From Bacillota bacterium (GTDB lineage: Bacteria > Bacillota > Clostridia > Lachnospirales > Lachnospiraceae), in contig JAEWAK010000037.1 in the NCBI GenBank assembly GCA_023391695.1, forward strand, positions 1 through 64,000: a stretch of 64,000 nt of DNA, written 5' to 3'. The notes under the pieces are model-generated. The model saw only the letters and a program-made list of their open reading frames with translations, was not told the origin of the DNA and did no database searches. Positions 16,530 to 25,206 of the stretch are shown piece after piece (the first letter of the stretch is position 1; the number at the start of each line of letters is the position of its first letter). A program made the position numbers and the translations under genes.

Positions 16530-16994
16530 TTATTGTTTTGCAACCAGGAAGGCATTGATTTGTTTCTGGCATTCTGCAAGAATATCGGCAGTACCTGCGG
16601 CATTTGCATCGCTGATCAGTTTATTTACCGCTTCTTCTGCATTGCCGCCAAGACCTGCATCAATCAGTTTGATAGCATCGTTGTAAATCTGGTCCCGTTG
16701 CGCTATCTGGGTTTTTACATTTGTAACATCAAAACTGAAACCGTCTAAAGGACTGTTTACGTTCTGTGGAAGGGATGCAGCATAATCTGCTTCCGCCTGC
16801 CAGAAACCTTCATCGTAAGATGCGTCGGGACGCATAAACTGCGGTTTCCAAAGGGCCCAGCGTCCGCCCCATTCCATATAGTTGGAATTTTCGGCATTCA
16901 TGCCTTCCGGGAATACGGCTTCGTCGCCGTTTAACTGATAAGTTTCACAAGGCCCCTTCCATTGTTTTTGAACAGGAGTCTGATAAAGACCTTT
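16530..16994 (-). pseudogene. C-terminal remnant of a sugar ABC transporter binding protein (LplA/DUF3502 type)
   Basis: The minus strand reads about 154 residues through to a normal stop, including FPEGMNAENSNYMEWGGRW, SPLDGFSFD, a segment of NVKTQIAQRDQIYNDA type and the ending ILAECQKQINAFLVAKQ. This is how DUF3502-type oligosaccharide-binding lipoproteins end. Upstream an in-frame TGA at 16995-16997 closes the frame, and no ribosome site, signal peptide or N-terminal lobe (about 350 residues) exists. The gene is therefore truncated. The junction lies near 17000, where an unrelated + strand open segment begins. Confidence 0.7.
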
Positions 16995-17135
16995 TCATAA
17001 CACACTTTTACAACAATGCAATCGCCGCGTACGGACGTTGTATCTATAAATGGGATACGGCTTCGGGTAATTTTATCCTTTTAGAGGGACTGCCTTTTCG
17101 TTCAGTTAATACTACAGGAACAATCTTTTTCTGTA

Positions 17136-17954
17136 TCAGCTCTTTTCATTTATGTGATTTATTACAGACTCAACTAACTCTTCACTAATCTTTGTTTTAT
17201 CCGTTTCCTGTTCCAGGATTTCTATGATTTTTATTATATTATGTACGGAACCGCCTTTTTCAACGATCCGGCTTAAGATAGCCTGTAACTGCATAAGGGT
17301 AATTTTTTCCGGAATGACTCCCTGCACCACGGCCGGATACTGTTCTTCCAGATTATCAACCAGAGTTTTTACGATCTGCCTGTTTATAATTTTACCGTAA
17401 TCCTGTAAACAGATTTCCCCCAGATGATTCATGATCCGTTCAAAGCTTATTTCGCCGGCCGATTCAAATGTATACCCGGCCAGAACCTTATCATAGGCTA
17501 AAATCCGGTATTCAAACTTCCCAATATCCACACCATCCCTCAGCCTGAGAAGAGGCAGCAAAACACCGTATTTCAAAGCCAGTTTGTCACGCAAATCCGA
17601 AACCCCTTTAAATCCGTCTTCCTTCTCTTTCATTAACAAATCAATTAATCCTCCACCGACCTCGACGGTCAGAGGTTCCGCAATCAGATTCCTGAGCAGC
17701 TGTTTCCTTACCCCTTCATCTTCATTTTCCGATATTTTTACCTCCGGCTGCTTGCCGTTCAGCAAAAAATCCATGGAGCAATCCAGTATTTCACAAATGG
17801 AGCTAAATAAGACAATGTCCGGATAACCGGTACTCCTCTCCCATTTTGATACGGCCTGGGGTGTTACGCCAAGTCTTGCCGCCAGTTCCTCCTGGGTCAA
17901 ACTTTTTTCTCTCCTTGCATTGGCAAGTCTTTCATCAAAACCATATATACTCAT
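17136..17954 (-). CDS. XRE-family transcriptional regulator
   Basis: A 272-residue protein with an N-terminal Cro/C1-type helix-turn-helix: LANARREKSLTQEELAARLG then VTPQAVSKWERSTGYPDI (residues 9-47). The remaining 200 residues are mostly charged helix without a domain I recognise. Such regulators in Clostridia often sense stress or pair with an adjacent transporter, but neither neighbour is an obvious partner: a decayed binding-protein gene lies downstream and an alcohol dehydrogenase diverges upstream. GGAGGTCAGTTT precedes the ATG. Specificity is unknown. Confidence 0.85.
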   Translation of the reverse strand: MSIYGFDERLANARREKSLTQEELAARLGVTPQAVSKWERSTGYPDIVLFSSICEILDCSMDFLLNGKQPEVKISENEDEGVRKQLLRNLIAEPLTVEVGGGLIDLLMKEKEDGFKGVSDLRDKLALKYGVLLPLLRLRDGVDIGKFEYRILAYDKVLAGYTFESAGEISFERIMNHLGEICLQDYGKIINRQIVKTLVDNLEEQYPAVVQGVIPEKITLMQLQAILSRIVEKGGSVHNIIKIIEILEQETDKTKISEELVESVINHINEKS

Positions 17955-18130
17955 AAACTGACCTCCTTTGTACAGGAAAACTATACCATGAAGGCCGGTT
18001 TCTGTAAAACAACCCGCTGTTTAGTTTTAAGTAAACCAAGTATTTACCATGCTCCAGGTTCCCGTCCGGTTTCAGATTTGCGGTGTATACAATTGGTATT
18101 TCCCCTCTCCTTTTAATTATTAAACATTTC

Positions 18131-18197
18131 TTGTTAATTCTTTAACATATTCTTATTCAATATTACCATTGTGTTAATCAATTAACAATGTTATAAT
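18131..18197 (+). promoter_or_regulatory. Two Rex-type operators and promoter of the iron alcohol dehydrogenase gene
   Basis: TTGTTAA-N4-TTAACAT (18131-18148) and GTGTTAA-N4-TTAACAA (18171-18188) fit the Rex redox-repressor consensus TTGTTAA-N4-TTAACAA. The second lies between a -35 TTGTGT (18169-18174) and a -10 TATAAT (18192-18197) spaced by 17 bp. Rex is known to repress fermentative dehydrogenases until NADH rises. Confidence 0.75.
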
Positions 18198-18247
18198 TTA
18201 TTTTGAAGAAAAAAACGATGTATAACTTTTAAAAGGAGGTTTTTATA

Positions 18248-19420
18248 ATGATGAGATACACATTACCGAGAGATTTGTACTATGGACATGGCGCTTTAGA
18301 GCAGCTTAAGAACATAAAAGGAAAAAAAGCCATCCTGGTCCTCGGCGGCGGTTCCATGAAGAAGTTTGGTTTTGTTGACAAGGTAGTTAATTATTTAACA
18401 GAAGCAGGCATTGAAACCAGATTATTCGAGAATGTTGAGCCGGACCCATCCGTAGAAACGGTTATGAAAGGTGCTGCGGTCATGAGGGAATTTGAACCGG
18501 ACTGGATCATTTCCATGGGCGGCGGCTCCCCTATTGATGCTGCAAAAGCCATGTGGGTATTTTATGAATATCCGGATACTACTTTTGAAGAGATCATACA
18601 GCCCTTTTCCTTCCCGACTTTAAGACAAAAAGCAAAGTTTATTGCAATTCCTTCCACCTCCGGTACTGCAACAGAAGTAACTGCATTCGCGGTAATTACG
18701 GATTATGCGAAGGGTATTAAATATCCGCTGGCTGATTTTAACATCACTCCTGATATCGCAATCGTGGATCCTTCTCTGGCAGAAACCATGCCTCCTACCT
18801 TAACGGCCCACACCGGTATGGACGCATTAACCCATGCAGTGGAAGCTTATGTATCCACCCTTAACAGCCCATTTACCGATCCTCTTGCCATTAAGGCAAT
18901 CCAGATGGTATTTCAATACTTACCGGCTTCTTACGAAGGGGATAAGGCGGCAAGGGAGCAGATGCATTATGCACAATGTCTGGCAGGACAGGCATTTTCC
19001 AATGCCCTTTTAGGTATCGTCCACTCTATGGCCCATAAGACCGGAGCTGCTTTTTCAACCGGACATATCCCTCACGGATGTGCCAACGCCATTTATCTTC
19101 CCTATGTAATTAAATTTAATGCAAAGAGCGCCGAAAGCCGTTATGCGGACATTGCAAGAAGCTTTGGAATTACCGGAACCGATGCCGAGTGTGTAAAGGC
19201 CCTTTGCGATAAAATAGACGAATACAATGTAAAACTTAATATACCTAAGACGTTAAAAGCTTTTGGCATTAAGGAAGAGGAATTTTTAGAAAAGGTTGCA
19301 GCGATCGCTGAATTGGCTATTAGTGATGCCTGCACCGGCTCCAACCCAAGACCGATAACTCCAAAAGAAATGGAGAAATTGCTGACCTGCACTTACTACG
19401 GTACAGAAGTTGATTTTTAA
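18248..19420 (+). CDS. Iron-containing alcohol dehydrogenase
   Basis: A 390-residue group III (iron-dependent) alcohol dehydrogenase that reduces an aldehyde to an alcohol with NAD(P)H or the reverse. It has the cofactor loop MGGGSPIDAAKAM (about 93-105), IPSTSGTATEVTAFAVI, and the metal segment TAHTGMDALTHAVEAYVS followed by HSMAHKTGAAF and HGCANAI, which supply the His ligands. AAAGGAGGTTTTTATA precedes the ATG pair. The paired Rex-like operators fit a fermentative, NADH-balancing enzyme, probably making ethanol or butanol. A stem-loop follows at 19501. Confidence 0.93.
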   Translation: MMRYTLPRDLYYGHGALEQLKNIKGKKAILVLGGGSMKKFGFVDKVVNYLTEAGIETRLFENVEPDPSVETVMKGAAVMREFEPDWIISMGGGSPIDAAKAMWVFYEYPDTTFEEIIQPFSFPTLRQKAKFIAIPSTSGTATEVTAFAVITDYAKGIKYPLADFNITPDIAIVDPSLAETMPPTLTAHTGMDALTHAVEAYVSTLNSPFTDPLAIKAIQMVFQYLPASYEGDKAAREQMHYAQCLAGQAFSNALLGIVHSMAHKTGAAFSTGHIPHGCANAIYLPYVIKFNAKSAESRYADIARSFGITGTDAECVKALCDKIDEYNVKLNIPKTLKAFGIKEEEFLEKVAAIAELAISDACTGSNPRPITPKEMEKLLTCTYYGTEVDF

Positions 19421-19500
19421 GTTTGAAACAGGAAGATTCCTCCCTCCGCACTCAGGCTTTCTACACCTGTGGCACCTGAGCCGAAACCGGAATCCACTCA

Positions 19501-19573
19501 GAGGCTGCTGCAAAATAAATTGGTTTACTCCTTCCGGACGGTACACTAAGCTACATTGCAGCAGCCTCTTTTT
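19501..19573 (+). terminator. Terminator after alcohol dehydrogenase gene
   Basis: GAGGCTGCTGCAA pairs perfectly with TTGCAGCAGCCTC and is followed by TTTTT. The loop of about 42 bases is long and can hold a smaller hairpin. Confidence 0.75.
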
Positions 19574-19600
19574 AATCCGGACTTACTCCGGGACGCTTAC

Positions 19601-20182
19601 CTAAAATATCCACCGTTTTTTCATATTATCCTTATGTTTCATATTATCCTTATGTTTCATATTTTTTTGTTCTTTTATACTTTTCGGTTCTACTCTTTCC
19701 GGTTCTTTTATGGCTTTCGGATTTTTCACGCTTTCTGCCATTTTCGTTTTTTCCGACGCTCTCATGCTTTCCGGCGTTTTCATTCCTTCCGGAACTTTCA
19801 TGCTTTCCGTTTTTCTCACATTATCCGGTCCTTTCGTACATTGCGTCTCTGACATAGCATCCGTATTGTTGATACTATCTGGTATTATCGGTTCCAAAAT
19901 TGGTATCGGCGGTATGAGAGTCAGATCAGGTAATATATCCAATTTGCCTTCCAGTATTATTTCCAGCCTGGTAACTGTGTTAATCATCGCCTGGACGGAT
20001 TCATTCACCTCAATTAATTGCTGAGGCAGCACATCCTTTCTTATCAAAAATGCCTGAATTTTTTCCCCCTCCGCATTTAGGATATGAGCGAGTGCGGTTT
20101 TCTCTAAAGCGGTAGATTCTATTATATCTGTAATTGCCCGTTCCCTTGTTCCGAAACCCGGGATTATGAAAGGCATGCTCAT
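19601..20182 (-). CDS. SIALEE-domain protein with Lys/Pro/Glu-rich tail, probable spore surface protein
   Basis: A 193-residue protein. Residues 15-90 hold a helical unit, ITDIIESTALEKTALAHIL then NAEGEKIQ and a second helix around VNESVQAMI..LE..LEGKL, which is repeated at the C-terminus of the neighbouring protein at 20395. This unit occurs in clostridial proteins thought to sit on spores, sometimes beside collagen-like repeats; that is recollection, not proof. The tail (115-190) is low-complexity KxPExM-type repeats ending in a duplicated MKHKDN. The ATG at 20182 follows GAGGTGAAGCGT. A sigma-K-like promoter lies upstream. Confidence 0.6.
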   Translation of the reverse strand: MSMPFIIPGFGTRERAITDIIESTALEKTALAHILNAEGEKIQAFLIRKDVLPQQLIEVNESVQAMINTVTRLEIILEGKLDILPDLTLIPPIPILEPIIPDSINNTDAMSETQCTKGPDNVRKTESMKVPEGMKTPESMRASEKTKMAESVKNPKAIKEPERVEPKSIKEQKNMKHKDNMKHKDNMKKRWIF

Positions 20183-20227
20183 ACGCTTCACCTCATTCTA
20201 TATTAATTCTAAATATTTATGTCTATA

Positions 20228-20254
20228 TATCATATGTGGATTTATTCCATGTGT
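20228..20254 (-). promoter_or_regulatory. Sigma-K-like promoter for the gene at 19601
   Basis: On the minus strand AC, 16 bases, then CATATGATA match the sigma-K consensus AC-N16/17-CATANNNTA, about 45 bases before the start codon. This would place expression in the mother cell late in sporulation. The motif is short, so chance is possible. Confidence 0.45.
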
Positions 20255-20394
20255 TCTACCAAAAAAATCATATAACTATAAAAATCGATAAATTATTGTT
20301 TTTTTAGTTCTTTTTTGAGTTTCTCCGGCAGGTCATCCTGCATATAATAAAATATAGTATTTTAAACATTTTTGTACCTATAGGGGGGATATCA

Positions 20395-21408
20395 ATGGAT
20401 TTATTGGAACCATACAGCGTGCTTCCGTTTCCTACAGACTATTATATGCTATTTAAGGGAATCGCTTTTGATGGTTCCTTCTTTTATATGACTATGCCGA
20501 AAAGCCGCCGCATTTATAAATTTAACAAAAACTTCAACCAGGAAGGCATAATAGAAGCAAAAAAGCCCTACTGCTGCATTTGCTATGATAATACGGAACA
20601 TTGTTTTTGGGCTTCCATGGATAAAATAAATACCTTGATTTTTAAGCTTGACCGAAACCTGAAAGAGATTGATTTCATCCGGATAGAAAATTGCAGCCGG
20701 CTTTATTCCAATATGAAAGGACTGTCTTATAATTGCGAAAAGGACACCCTGCTGGCTGCTTTTACAAATTGTATTGTTGAAATAAAAAAAAGCGGAGACA
20801 CCATATGCCTGCCGTCATGCCGCAAAGGAATTTACAGTGCGCTTTCATCCATTGCCCCTTATTATGTGCTTTCCCTGTTTCTCCATGATACACAGTACAT
20901 TGCCATATATACTCATGACGGCCGTCTGATAAAATCTTATTGCTTTTCTAAAATTTACCAGATTCAAGATATACTTTTTTACCCCTGCAATAAAAAGGAG
21001 GATAAAATCCTTACCTTCTATATATTGGCTGCAAAACACTGCCGTTACCCCCGTTTGCTGGAATGTAAACTGGATGGGAACGATCTGGAACTGTGCTGGT
21101 GTAATTATGAATTTTATACTTTGGCCTGCCCTGAGCAAAAATTCAAAGACCAATGTGCCGGTGATTTACTTGAATCCATTGCCCTGGAGGAAACCGCACT
21201 TTCACATGTTATAAACGCACTGGGGGAAAAGATTCAAAAATCAAATCAGATAGCTGATAATGTTTGTGATCTGCTGGAAGTAAATAAAGCCGTAAATAAA
21301 ACGCTGATAAACATTACCCAGCTGGAGCATATCCTCTATGCAAAACTGGATACCATAAGCTCCATGGCCCCCAATGTCTCCTGCAGGAATAACAATCAGG
21401 ATAATTAG
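20395..21408 (+). CDS. Beta-propeller-like protein with C-terminal SIALEE domain
   Basis: A 337-residue protein. The first 250 residues carry repeated short segments (GIAFDGSFFYMTMPKSRRIY, CICYDNTEHCFWASMD, GLSYNCEKDTLLAAF) like the blades of an NHL or WD-type propeller. Residues 258-325 repeat the helical unit of the protein at 19601: LLESIALEETALSHVINALG followed by EKIQK and a second helix. It is Cys-rich (about 18 Cys), as many spore-coat proteins are. GGGGGGATATCA precedes the ATG. The two genes diverge and probably serve the same structure. Function is unproven; CATATAATA at 20341 is a possible but weak late-sporulation -10. Confidence 0.6.
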   Translation: MDLLEPYSVLPFPTDYYMLFKGIAFDGSFFYMTMPKSRRIYKFNKNFNQEGIIEAKKPYCCICYDNTEHCFWASMDKINTLIFKLDRNLKEIDFIRIENCSRLYSNMKGLSYNCEKDTLLAAFTNCIVEIKKSGDTICLPSCRKGIYSALSSIAPYYVLSLFLHDTQYIAIYTHDGRLIKSYCFSKIYQIQDILFYPCNKKEDKILTFYILAAKHCRYPRLLECKLDGNDLELCWCNYEFYTLACPEQKFKDQCAGDLLESIALEETALSHVINALGEKIQKSNQIADNVCDLLEVNKAVNKTLINITQLEHILYAKLDTISSMAPNVSCRNNNQDN

Positions 21409-21412
21409 AAAA

Positions 21413-21456
21413 AGAGGATGTCATAAAAGTCCGGATTAACTTTTATGACATCCTCT
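21413..21456 (-). terminator. Terminator of the crr gene
   Basis: A perfect 17-bp stem (AGAGGATGTCATAAAAG and its complement) with a 10-base loop. The T-run (CTTTTTC) lies on the minus-strand side, so it chiefly ends the leftward crr transcript. It also sits in the gap between convergent genes. Confidence 0.85.
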
Positions 21457-21480
21457 AATCCTAAACGGGACGCAGAATTA

Positions 21481-21948
21481 TTATTTACTTATTTTTAATA
21501 AAACATCCCGCTCTTTTACTTCTCCGGCCGCCGCCGGCTTAATCTGCTTGTAATCCGTCGTATTCGTAACAATAATCGGAGTTATTACCGGATAGCCTTC
21601 CGTTTTTATTTTTTCCATATCAAATTCAACCAGTAGATCACCTGTATTTACATGATCCCCCGCACTTACATGGGTCGTATAATATTTACCGTTCAGCTGG
21701 ACCGTATCAATGCCGATATGGATTAACAGCTCAACTCCGTTATCTGAGGTAATACCTACCGCGTGCTTGGTTTCAAAAACCATGGTTACGGTTCCGGCAA
21801 CCGGCGATACGACACGCCCCTGGGACGGTTCAATGGCAATTCCCTGTCCTAACATACCGTTTGAAAATACTCCGTCCCCAACCTTTTCTAAATCAACCGC
21901 ATTCCCCTTCATGGGTGAATAAATTGTTATTCCTCTTCCAAATAGCAT
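21481..21948 (-). CDS. crr: PTS glucose-type EIIA component (Crr-like)
   Basis: A 155-residue EIIA-Glc domain that takes phosphate from HPr and passes it to the EIIB domain of the glucose permease. The active-site His77 is in LLIHIGIDTVQLNG and the supporting His62 in KHAVGI; SPVAGTV is also typical. The start at 21948 follows AAGGAGGGCAACAAA; the frame runs eight codons further without support. As the PtsG protein at 23334 has only IIC and IIB, this separate EIIA completes the enzyme. Its leader carries its own RAT/terminator switch. Confidence 0.93.
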   Translation of the reverse strand: MLFGRGITIYSPMKGNAVDLEKVGDGVFSNGMLGQGIAIEPSQGRVVSPVAGTVTMVFETKHAVGITSDNGVELLIHIGIDTVQLNGKYYTTHVSAGDHVNTGDLLVEFDMEKIKTEGYPVITPIIVTNTTDYKQIKPAAAGEVKERDVLLKISK

Positions 21949-22039
21949 TTTGTTGCCCTCCTTGACATTCACAATTTCGTCTGTTTCTGTTCCGGTTTAT
22001 CTTCTATCATTCCCGGATACTGTATCCATATTATGGCAT

Positions 22040-22095
22040 AAAAAAAGACCTAATTATTACTAATCAGGTCTTGCCTGCATAACCAGTCACAATCC
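22040..22095 (-). promoter_or_regulatory. RAT antiterminator/terminator switch before crr
   Basis: Minus-strand 22095-22067 matches the ribonucleic antiterminator bound by LicT/BglG proteins (GGATTGTGACTG then GCAGGCAAGACC). Its last bases overlap the 5' arm of a terminator (22047-22070, T-run 22040-22046), so the two structures exclude each other. Confidence 0.92.
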
Positions 22096-22099
22096 ATCC

Positions 22100-22933
22100 T
22101 TACTCCATCGTAATTCTTTTCAAATGTATTGTTAAAAACATCATCTCTTCCCCGGTGAGTTCCCGGTGGAATTTTTCTTTCACATAATTGCCTATGATTT
22201 CAGCACACTGATAGTCCTTGCTGTAACTTGTCTTAATCATTTTCTGCAACTGAAAGTCGTCATCTTTTACCGTCTTATTGTTAAATAACCTTTGTCCAAA
22301 ATATTTTAAATGGGTTATAAATCTTTCATAATGCAAAGACTCTTCATCCAGTTCGATTTTATAATAATTTTTGGTCAATTCCAGTATATCCTGGATTAAA
22401 GTAGTTATTTTCATCATGTCACTGATATTGGTATCCAGTTCCGCATTTACAATATGAAGTGCTATAAAACCGGCCTCATCCTCCAAAAGGCTTACTCCGA
22501 TTCTTTCCTTAACGATGTCTAATGCACGCAGACCCATTTGGTATTCCGCTTGATAAAACCGTTTGATTTCCCATAAAAGAGCATTTTTGTATTCTAATTT
22601 TAAGCGCTGGCGTTCAATTGCAAAACTTAAGTGGTCGGTTAACGTAATGTAGATATTATCGTTTAATGTTTTATTCAGCTTTGTCTTGATCTCTTCTATA
22701 ATCTCAGTACAGACTTTTATATGCTCTAAAGGTATATTATTCACCAGACTCTGGAGTTTATTTATCATAGATTGGGAAGACATACTGTAGATTTTTTCTA
22801 TCTTACTTTCTTCTGCCGCATCGTTAATTTTTTTCTGAAAGCCAATACCGGGACCTCTTAAAATTATTTCTTCACCCATTTCATTAAAAGAACATACAAA
22901 ATTATTGTTTACTACTTTCGTTATCTTATACAT
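22100..22933 (-). CDS. licT: BglG/LicT family transcriptional antiterminator
   Basis: A 277-residue PTS-controlled antiterminator. The N-terminal RNA-binding domain (MYKITKVVNNNFVCSF, then GIGFQKK) is followed by two PRD domains with their phosphorylatable His (LTDHLSFAIERQRLK, HIVNAEL, RFITHLKYF, LTIHLKRI). When glucose flows through the PTS, such proteins bind RAT RNA and stop termination. The start at 22933 is the conserved MYKI start with AGGACAGGA before it. It lies between ptsG and crr, and all three genes have RAT sites, so it probably controls itself as well. GlcT is the equivalent name in Bacillus; the symbol here reflects family only. Confidence 0.9.
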   Translation of the reverse strand: MYKITKVVNNNFVCSFNEMGEEIILRGPGIGFQKKINDAAEESKIEKIYSMSSQSMINKLQSLVNNIPLEHIKVCTEIIEEIKTKLNKTLNDNIYITLTDHLSFAIERQRLKLEYKNALLWEIKRFYQAEYQMGLRALDIVKERIGVSLLEDEAGFIALHIVNAELDTNISDMMKITTLIQDILELTKNYYKIELDEESLHYERFITHLKYFGQRLFNNKTVKDDDFQLQKMIKTSYSKDYQCAEIIGNYVKEKFHRELTGEEMMFLTIHLKRITME

Positions 22934-22958
22934 TCCTGTCCTCGCATTCATTAAATAG

Positions 22959-23029
22959 AAAAAAAGACCTGACCTTGTAATATTCTGCTATTACCAAGTC
23001 GGTCTTGCCTGTGTGTACAGTCACAATCC
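22959..23029 (-). promoter_or_regulatory. RAT antiterminator/terminator switch before licT
   Basis: Minus-strand 23029-23001 carries the RAT pattern (GGATTGTGACTG, ACAGGCAAGACC). It overlaps a terminator stem with a one-base bulge down to about 22966, with seven T at 22959-22965. This is the second of three copies, implying autoregulation of the antiterminator. Confidence 0.9.
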
Positions 23030-23196
23030 TAAATATAAACTTCCAAACATGATTTTAACATCCGCTACTTATAAAGTCAACCCCTATTTTACATTGTATA
23101 ATTGTAAATTACTTAATTTTGTAAAATTTAACACAAAATTTGCATAATTTTTGCATTTTTCCTTGATAGGTTAAATTTTAATAATAATTAATCTCC

Positions 23197-23276
23197 GAAA
23201 AAAATATCCGTGCAAACAGACCTGCTCCGGTTTTCCATAAAGGAAAACACCGGAACCAATCTATTTGCACGGATAT
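23197..23276 (-). terminator. Terminator after ptsG
   Basis: ATATCCGTGCAAA pairs with TTTGCACGGATAT, and an inner stem is formed by GGTTTTCC with GGAAAACACC. A run of T follows on the minus strand at 23197-23203. It separates ptsG from the licT leader. Confidence 0.8.
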
Positions 23277-23333
23277 AATAATTCTCAACCGGAACGGGTA
23301 TTACTATTCCTTATCCGCCCTGGTAATATCCCA

Positions 23334-24755
23334 TTACAGCAGTTTGTTAAACTCGTCTGCCACAAACTGTACTTTAGGTCCTATAATAACCTGGACACTG
23401 GTTTTGCCGGGTCTCATAATACCTGCAACACCTGCTGATTTAATTTTCTTTTCATTAACCAGGGTATAATCCCTAATTTCCAGTCTGAGTCTGGTAATGC
23501 AATTATCTACGTTTGTAATATTTTCTTTACCGCCCAGGCCTTCCAATATGATAGCCGCAACCTGGGTATAATCATCATTGGCCAGGATAACCTTTTGTTC
23601 CTCTTCATCATCATCTTCCCTGCCGGGTGTCTTTAAGTTTAATTTCGTAATGACAATCCGGAATATAATGTAATAAAGAACACTGAAAGCTAAACCAATG
23701 GGAATCAGCAATAAGGGGTTTTGTGCCATGGGTAATTTAGAGCTTAAGACAAAGTCAATTAATCCGGCACTGAAATTAAACCCTGCCCTGGCCGGCAGTA
23801 AAGCTACGACTGCTGCTGAAATACCGGTTAATAAGGCATGAATTACATATAATACGGGCGCCAGAAACATAAAGGAAAATTCAAGAGGTTCCGTAACCCC
23901 GGTAAGGAAAGAACAGAGAGCTGCCGACATCAATAAACCGGCTGCAATCTTTTTCTTATTTGGTTTTGCGGTATGGTACATGGCTAAAGCACCTCCCGGT
24001 AAACCAAACATCATAATCGGGAAGAAACCTGACATATACATACCGGTTGTGCCAAATACACCCTTGCCGGCCCAGAAATTCCCTAAATCGTTAATACCGG
24101 CAACATCAAACCAGAATACCGTATTCAGGGCATGATGAAGACCAGTCGGGATTAAAAGCCTGTTAAAGAAGGCATAGATGCCGGCTCCCAAAGCTCCTGT
24201 TCCTGTAATGGCAATACCAAATGCAACTAAGGCGTTGTATACTACAGGCCATACAAAGAATAAGATCAAACTTGTTAAAACAGAAAAAAAAGCGGTTACG
24301 ATAGCAACACTCCTCTTACCGCTGAAAAAGGATAGGTAATCGGGCAATTTGGTGTTTTTAAACCGGTTATAACAAGCGGAACCGATCAAACCGGATAAAA
24401 TACCTATAAACTGGTTTTTAATAAAACCGAATGCAGGATCCGCATCTGCCCCTGTAAACATGGCAACTGCTTCACTTGAAAGCAAAGTCGTTATTAACAG
24501 CCAGGATACCAATCCGGCAAGCCCGGAAGTTCCATCCTTATCATCAGCCATTCCTACGGCCACACCTATGGCAAAAAGCAGGGCCATATTGTCAATTAAA
24601 GCTCCGCCGCCTTTAATCATAAAAGCTGCGGCCATGTTGTTGGCTCCCCAGGTAGGATCAATCCAGTAACCGATTCCCATTAAAATTCCCGCTACCGGGA
24701 GTGCGGCAACCGGAAGCATTAAGGACTTCCCAAGCCTTTGAAGATATTTCATCAT
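23334..24755 (-). CDS. ptsG: PTS glucose transporter EIICB component
   Basis: A 473-residue membrane permease that imports and phosphorylates glucose or a close analogue. The IIC domain (residues 1-380) begins MMKYLQRLGKSLMLPVAALP and has about ten hydrophobic segments; GLHHALN and the GxTEPLEFSF signature are present. The IIB domain (about 395-473) has the phosphorylated Cys in NVDNCITRLRLEI. The start is set at the ATGATG preceded by AAAAGGAGGAAATTATTT; an upstream extension of 26 codons is not supported. EIIA is separate (crr). Transcription begins near 25060 and passes a RAT switch. Confidence 0.93.
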   Translation of the reverse strand: MMKYLQRLGKSLMLPVAALPVAGILMGIGYWIDPTWGANNMAAAFMIKGGGALIDNMALLFAIGVAVGMADDKDGTSGLAGLVSWLLITTLLSSEAVAMFTGADADPAFGFIKNQFIGILSGLIGSACYNRFKNTKLPDYLSFFSGKRSVAIVTAFFSVLTSLILFFVWPVVYNALVAFGIAITGTGALGAGIYAFFNRLLIPTGLHHALNTVFWFDVAGINDLGNFWAGKGVFGTTGMYMSGFFPIMMFGLPGGALAMYHTAKPNKKKIAAGLLMSAALCSFLTGVTEPLEFSFMFLAPVLYVIHALLTGISAAVVALLPARAGFNFSAGLIDFVLSSKLPMAQNPLLLIPIGLAFSVLYYIIFRIVITKLNLKTPGREDDDEEEQKVILANDDYTQVAAIILEGLGGKENITNVDNCITRLRLEIRDYTLVNEKKIKSAGVAGIMRPGKTSVQVIIGPKVQFVADEFNKLL

Positions 24756-24935
24756 AAATAATTTCCTCCTTTTGGTTCTAAAATTTTGAAAGTAAATGAA
24801 AAAACTTCCCTTTGGACTCTTCTCTAGATCCATTTCCCCCCTTTCATACTCTTCGTATTGCTAAACCAAGTCATCTGGTTTCCTGCTATAAATCCCACCT
24901 CTTTTCCTGCTTTCTTTACAGTGCCGTAAAACTCT

Positions 24936-25007
24936 AAAAAAAAGACCAAACTTTATGAAACCTGATTTCATAAAGTTTGGTCTTGCCTGCCTAACCAGTC
25001 ACAACCC
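24936..25007 (-). promoter_or_regulatory. RAT antiterminator/terminator switch before ptsG
   Basis: Minus-strand 25007-24979 has the RAT pattern (GGGTTGTGACTG, GGCAGGCAAGACC). It overlaps a perfect 17-bp terminator stem (24944-24982) followed by eight T (24936-24943). It is the strongest of the three terminators. Confidence 0.93.
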
Positions 25008-25066
25008 AAATATATATTTAGATAATGCTTAATACTCCTAGATTGACTTTAACTTCCTATGGGAAT

Positions 25067-25095
25067 ATAATACAAGAGCAGATAAAATATGTCAA
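25067..25095 (-). promoter_or_regulatory. Promoter of ptsG leader
   Basis: Minus strand -35 TTGACA and -10 TATTAT are spaced by 17 bp. This puts the start about 50 bases before the RAT element. Confidence 0.7.
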
Positions 25096-25206
25096 GTGCT
25101 TTTTTACCGGAATATTTATTATAAATATAAAAATAACAAATATAGAGTTTACAGTACTTTCGGCATCCATTATCAGTAATGATAGGAAAGGAATCGGTAT
25201 ACTAAA

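Noticed and set aside
19556..19852. 98-codon Phe/His-rich frame
   Set aside because: It is antisense to the low-complexity tail of the SIALEE protein gene and its composition follows from that repeat.
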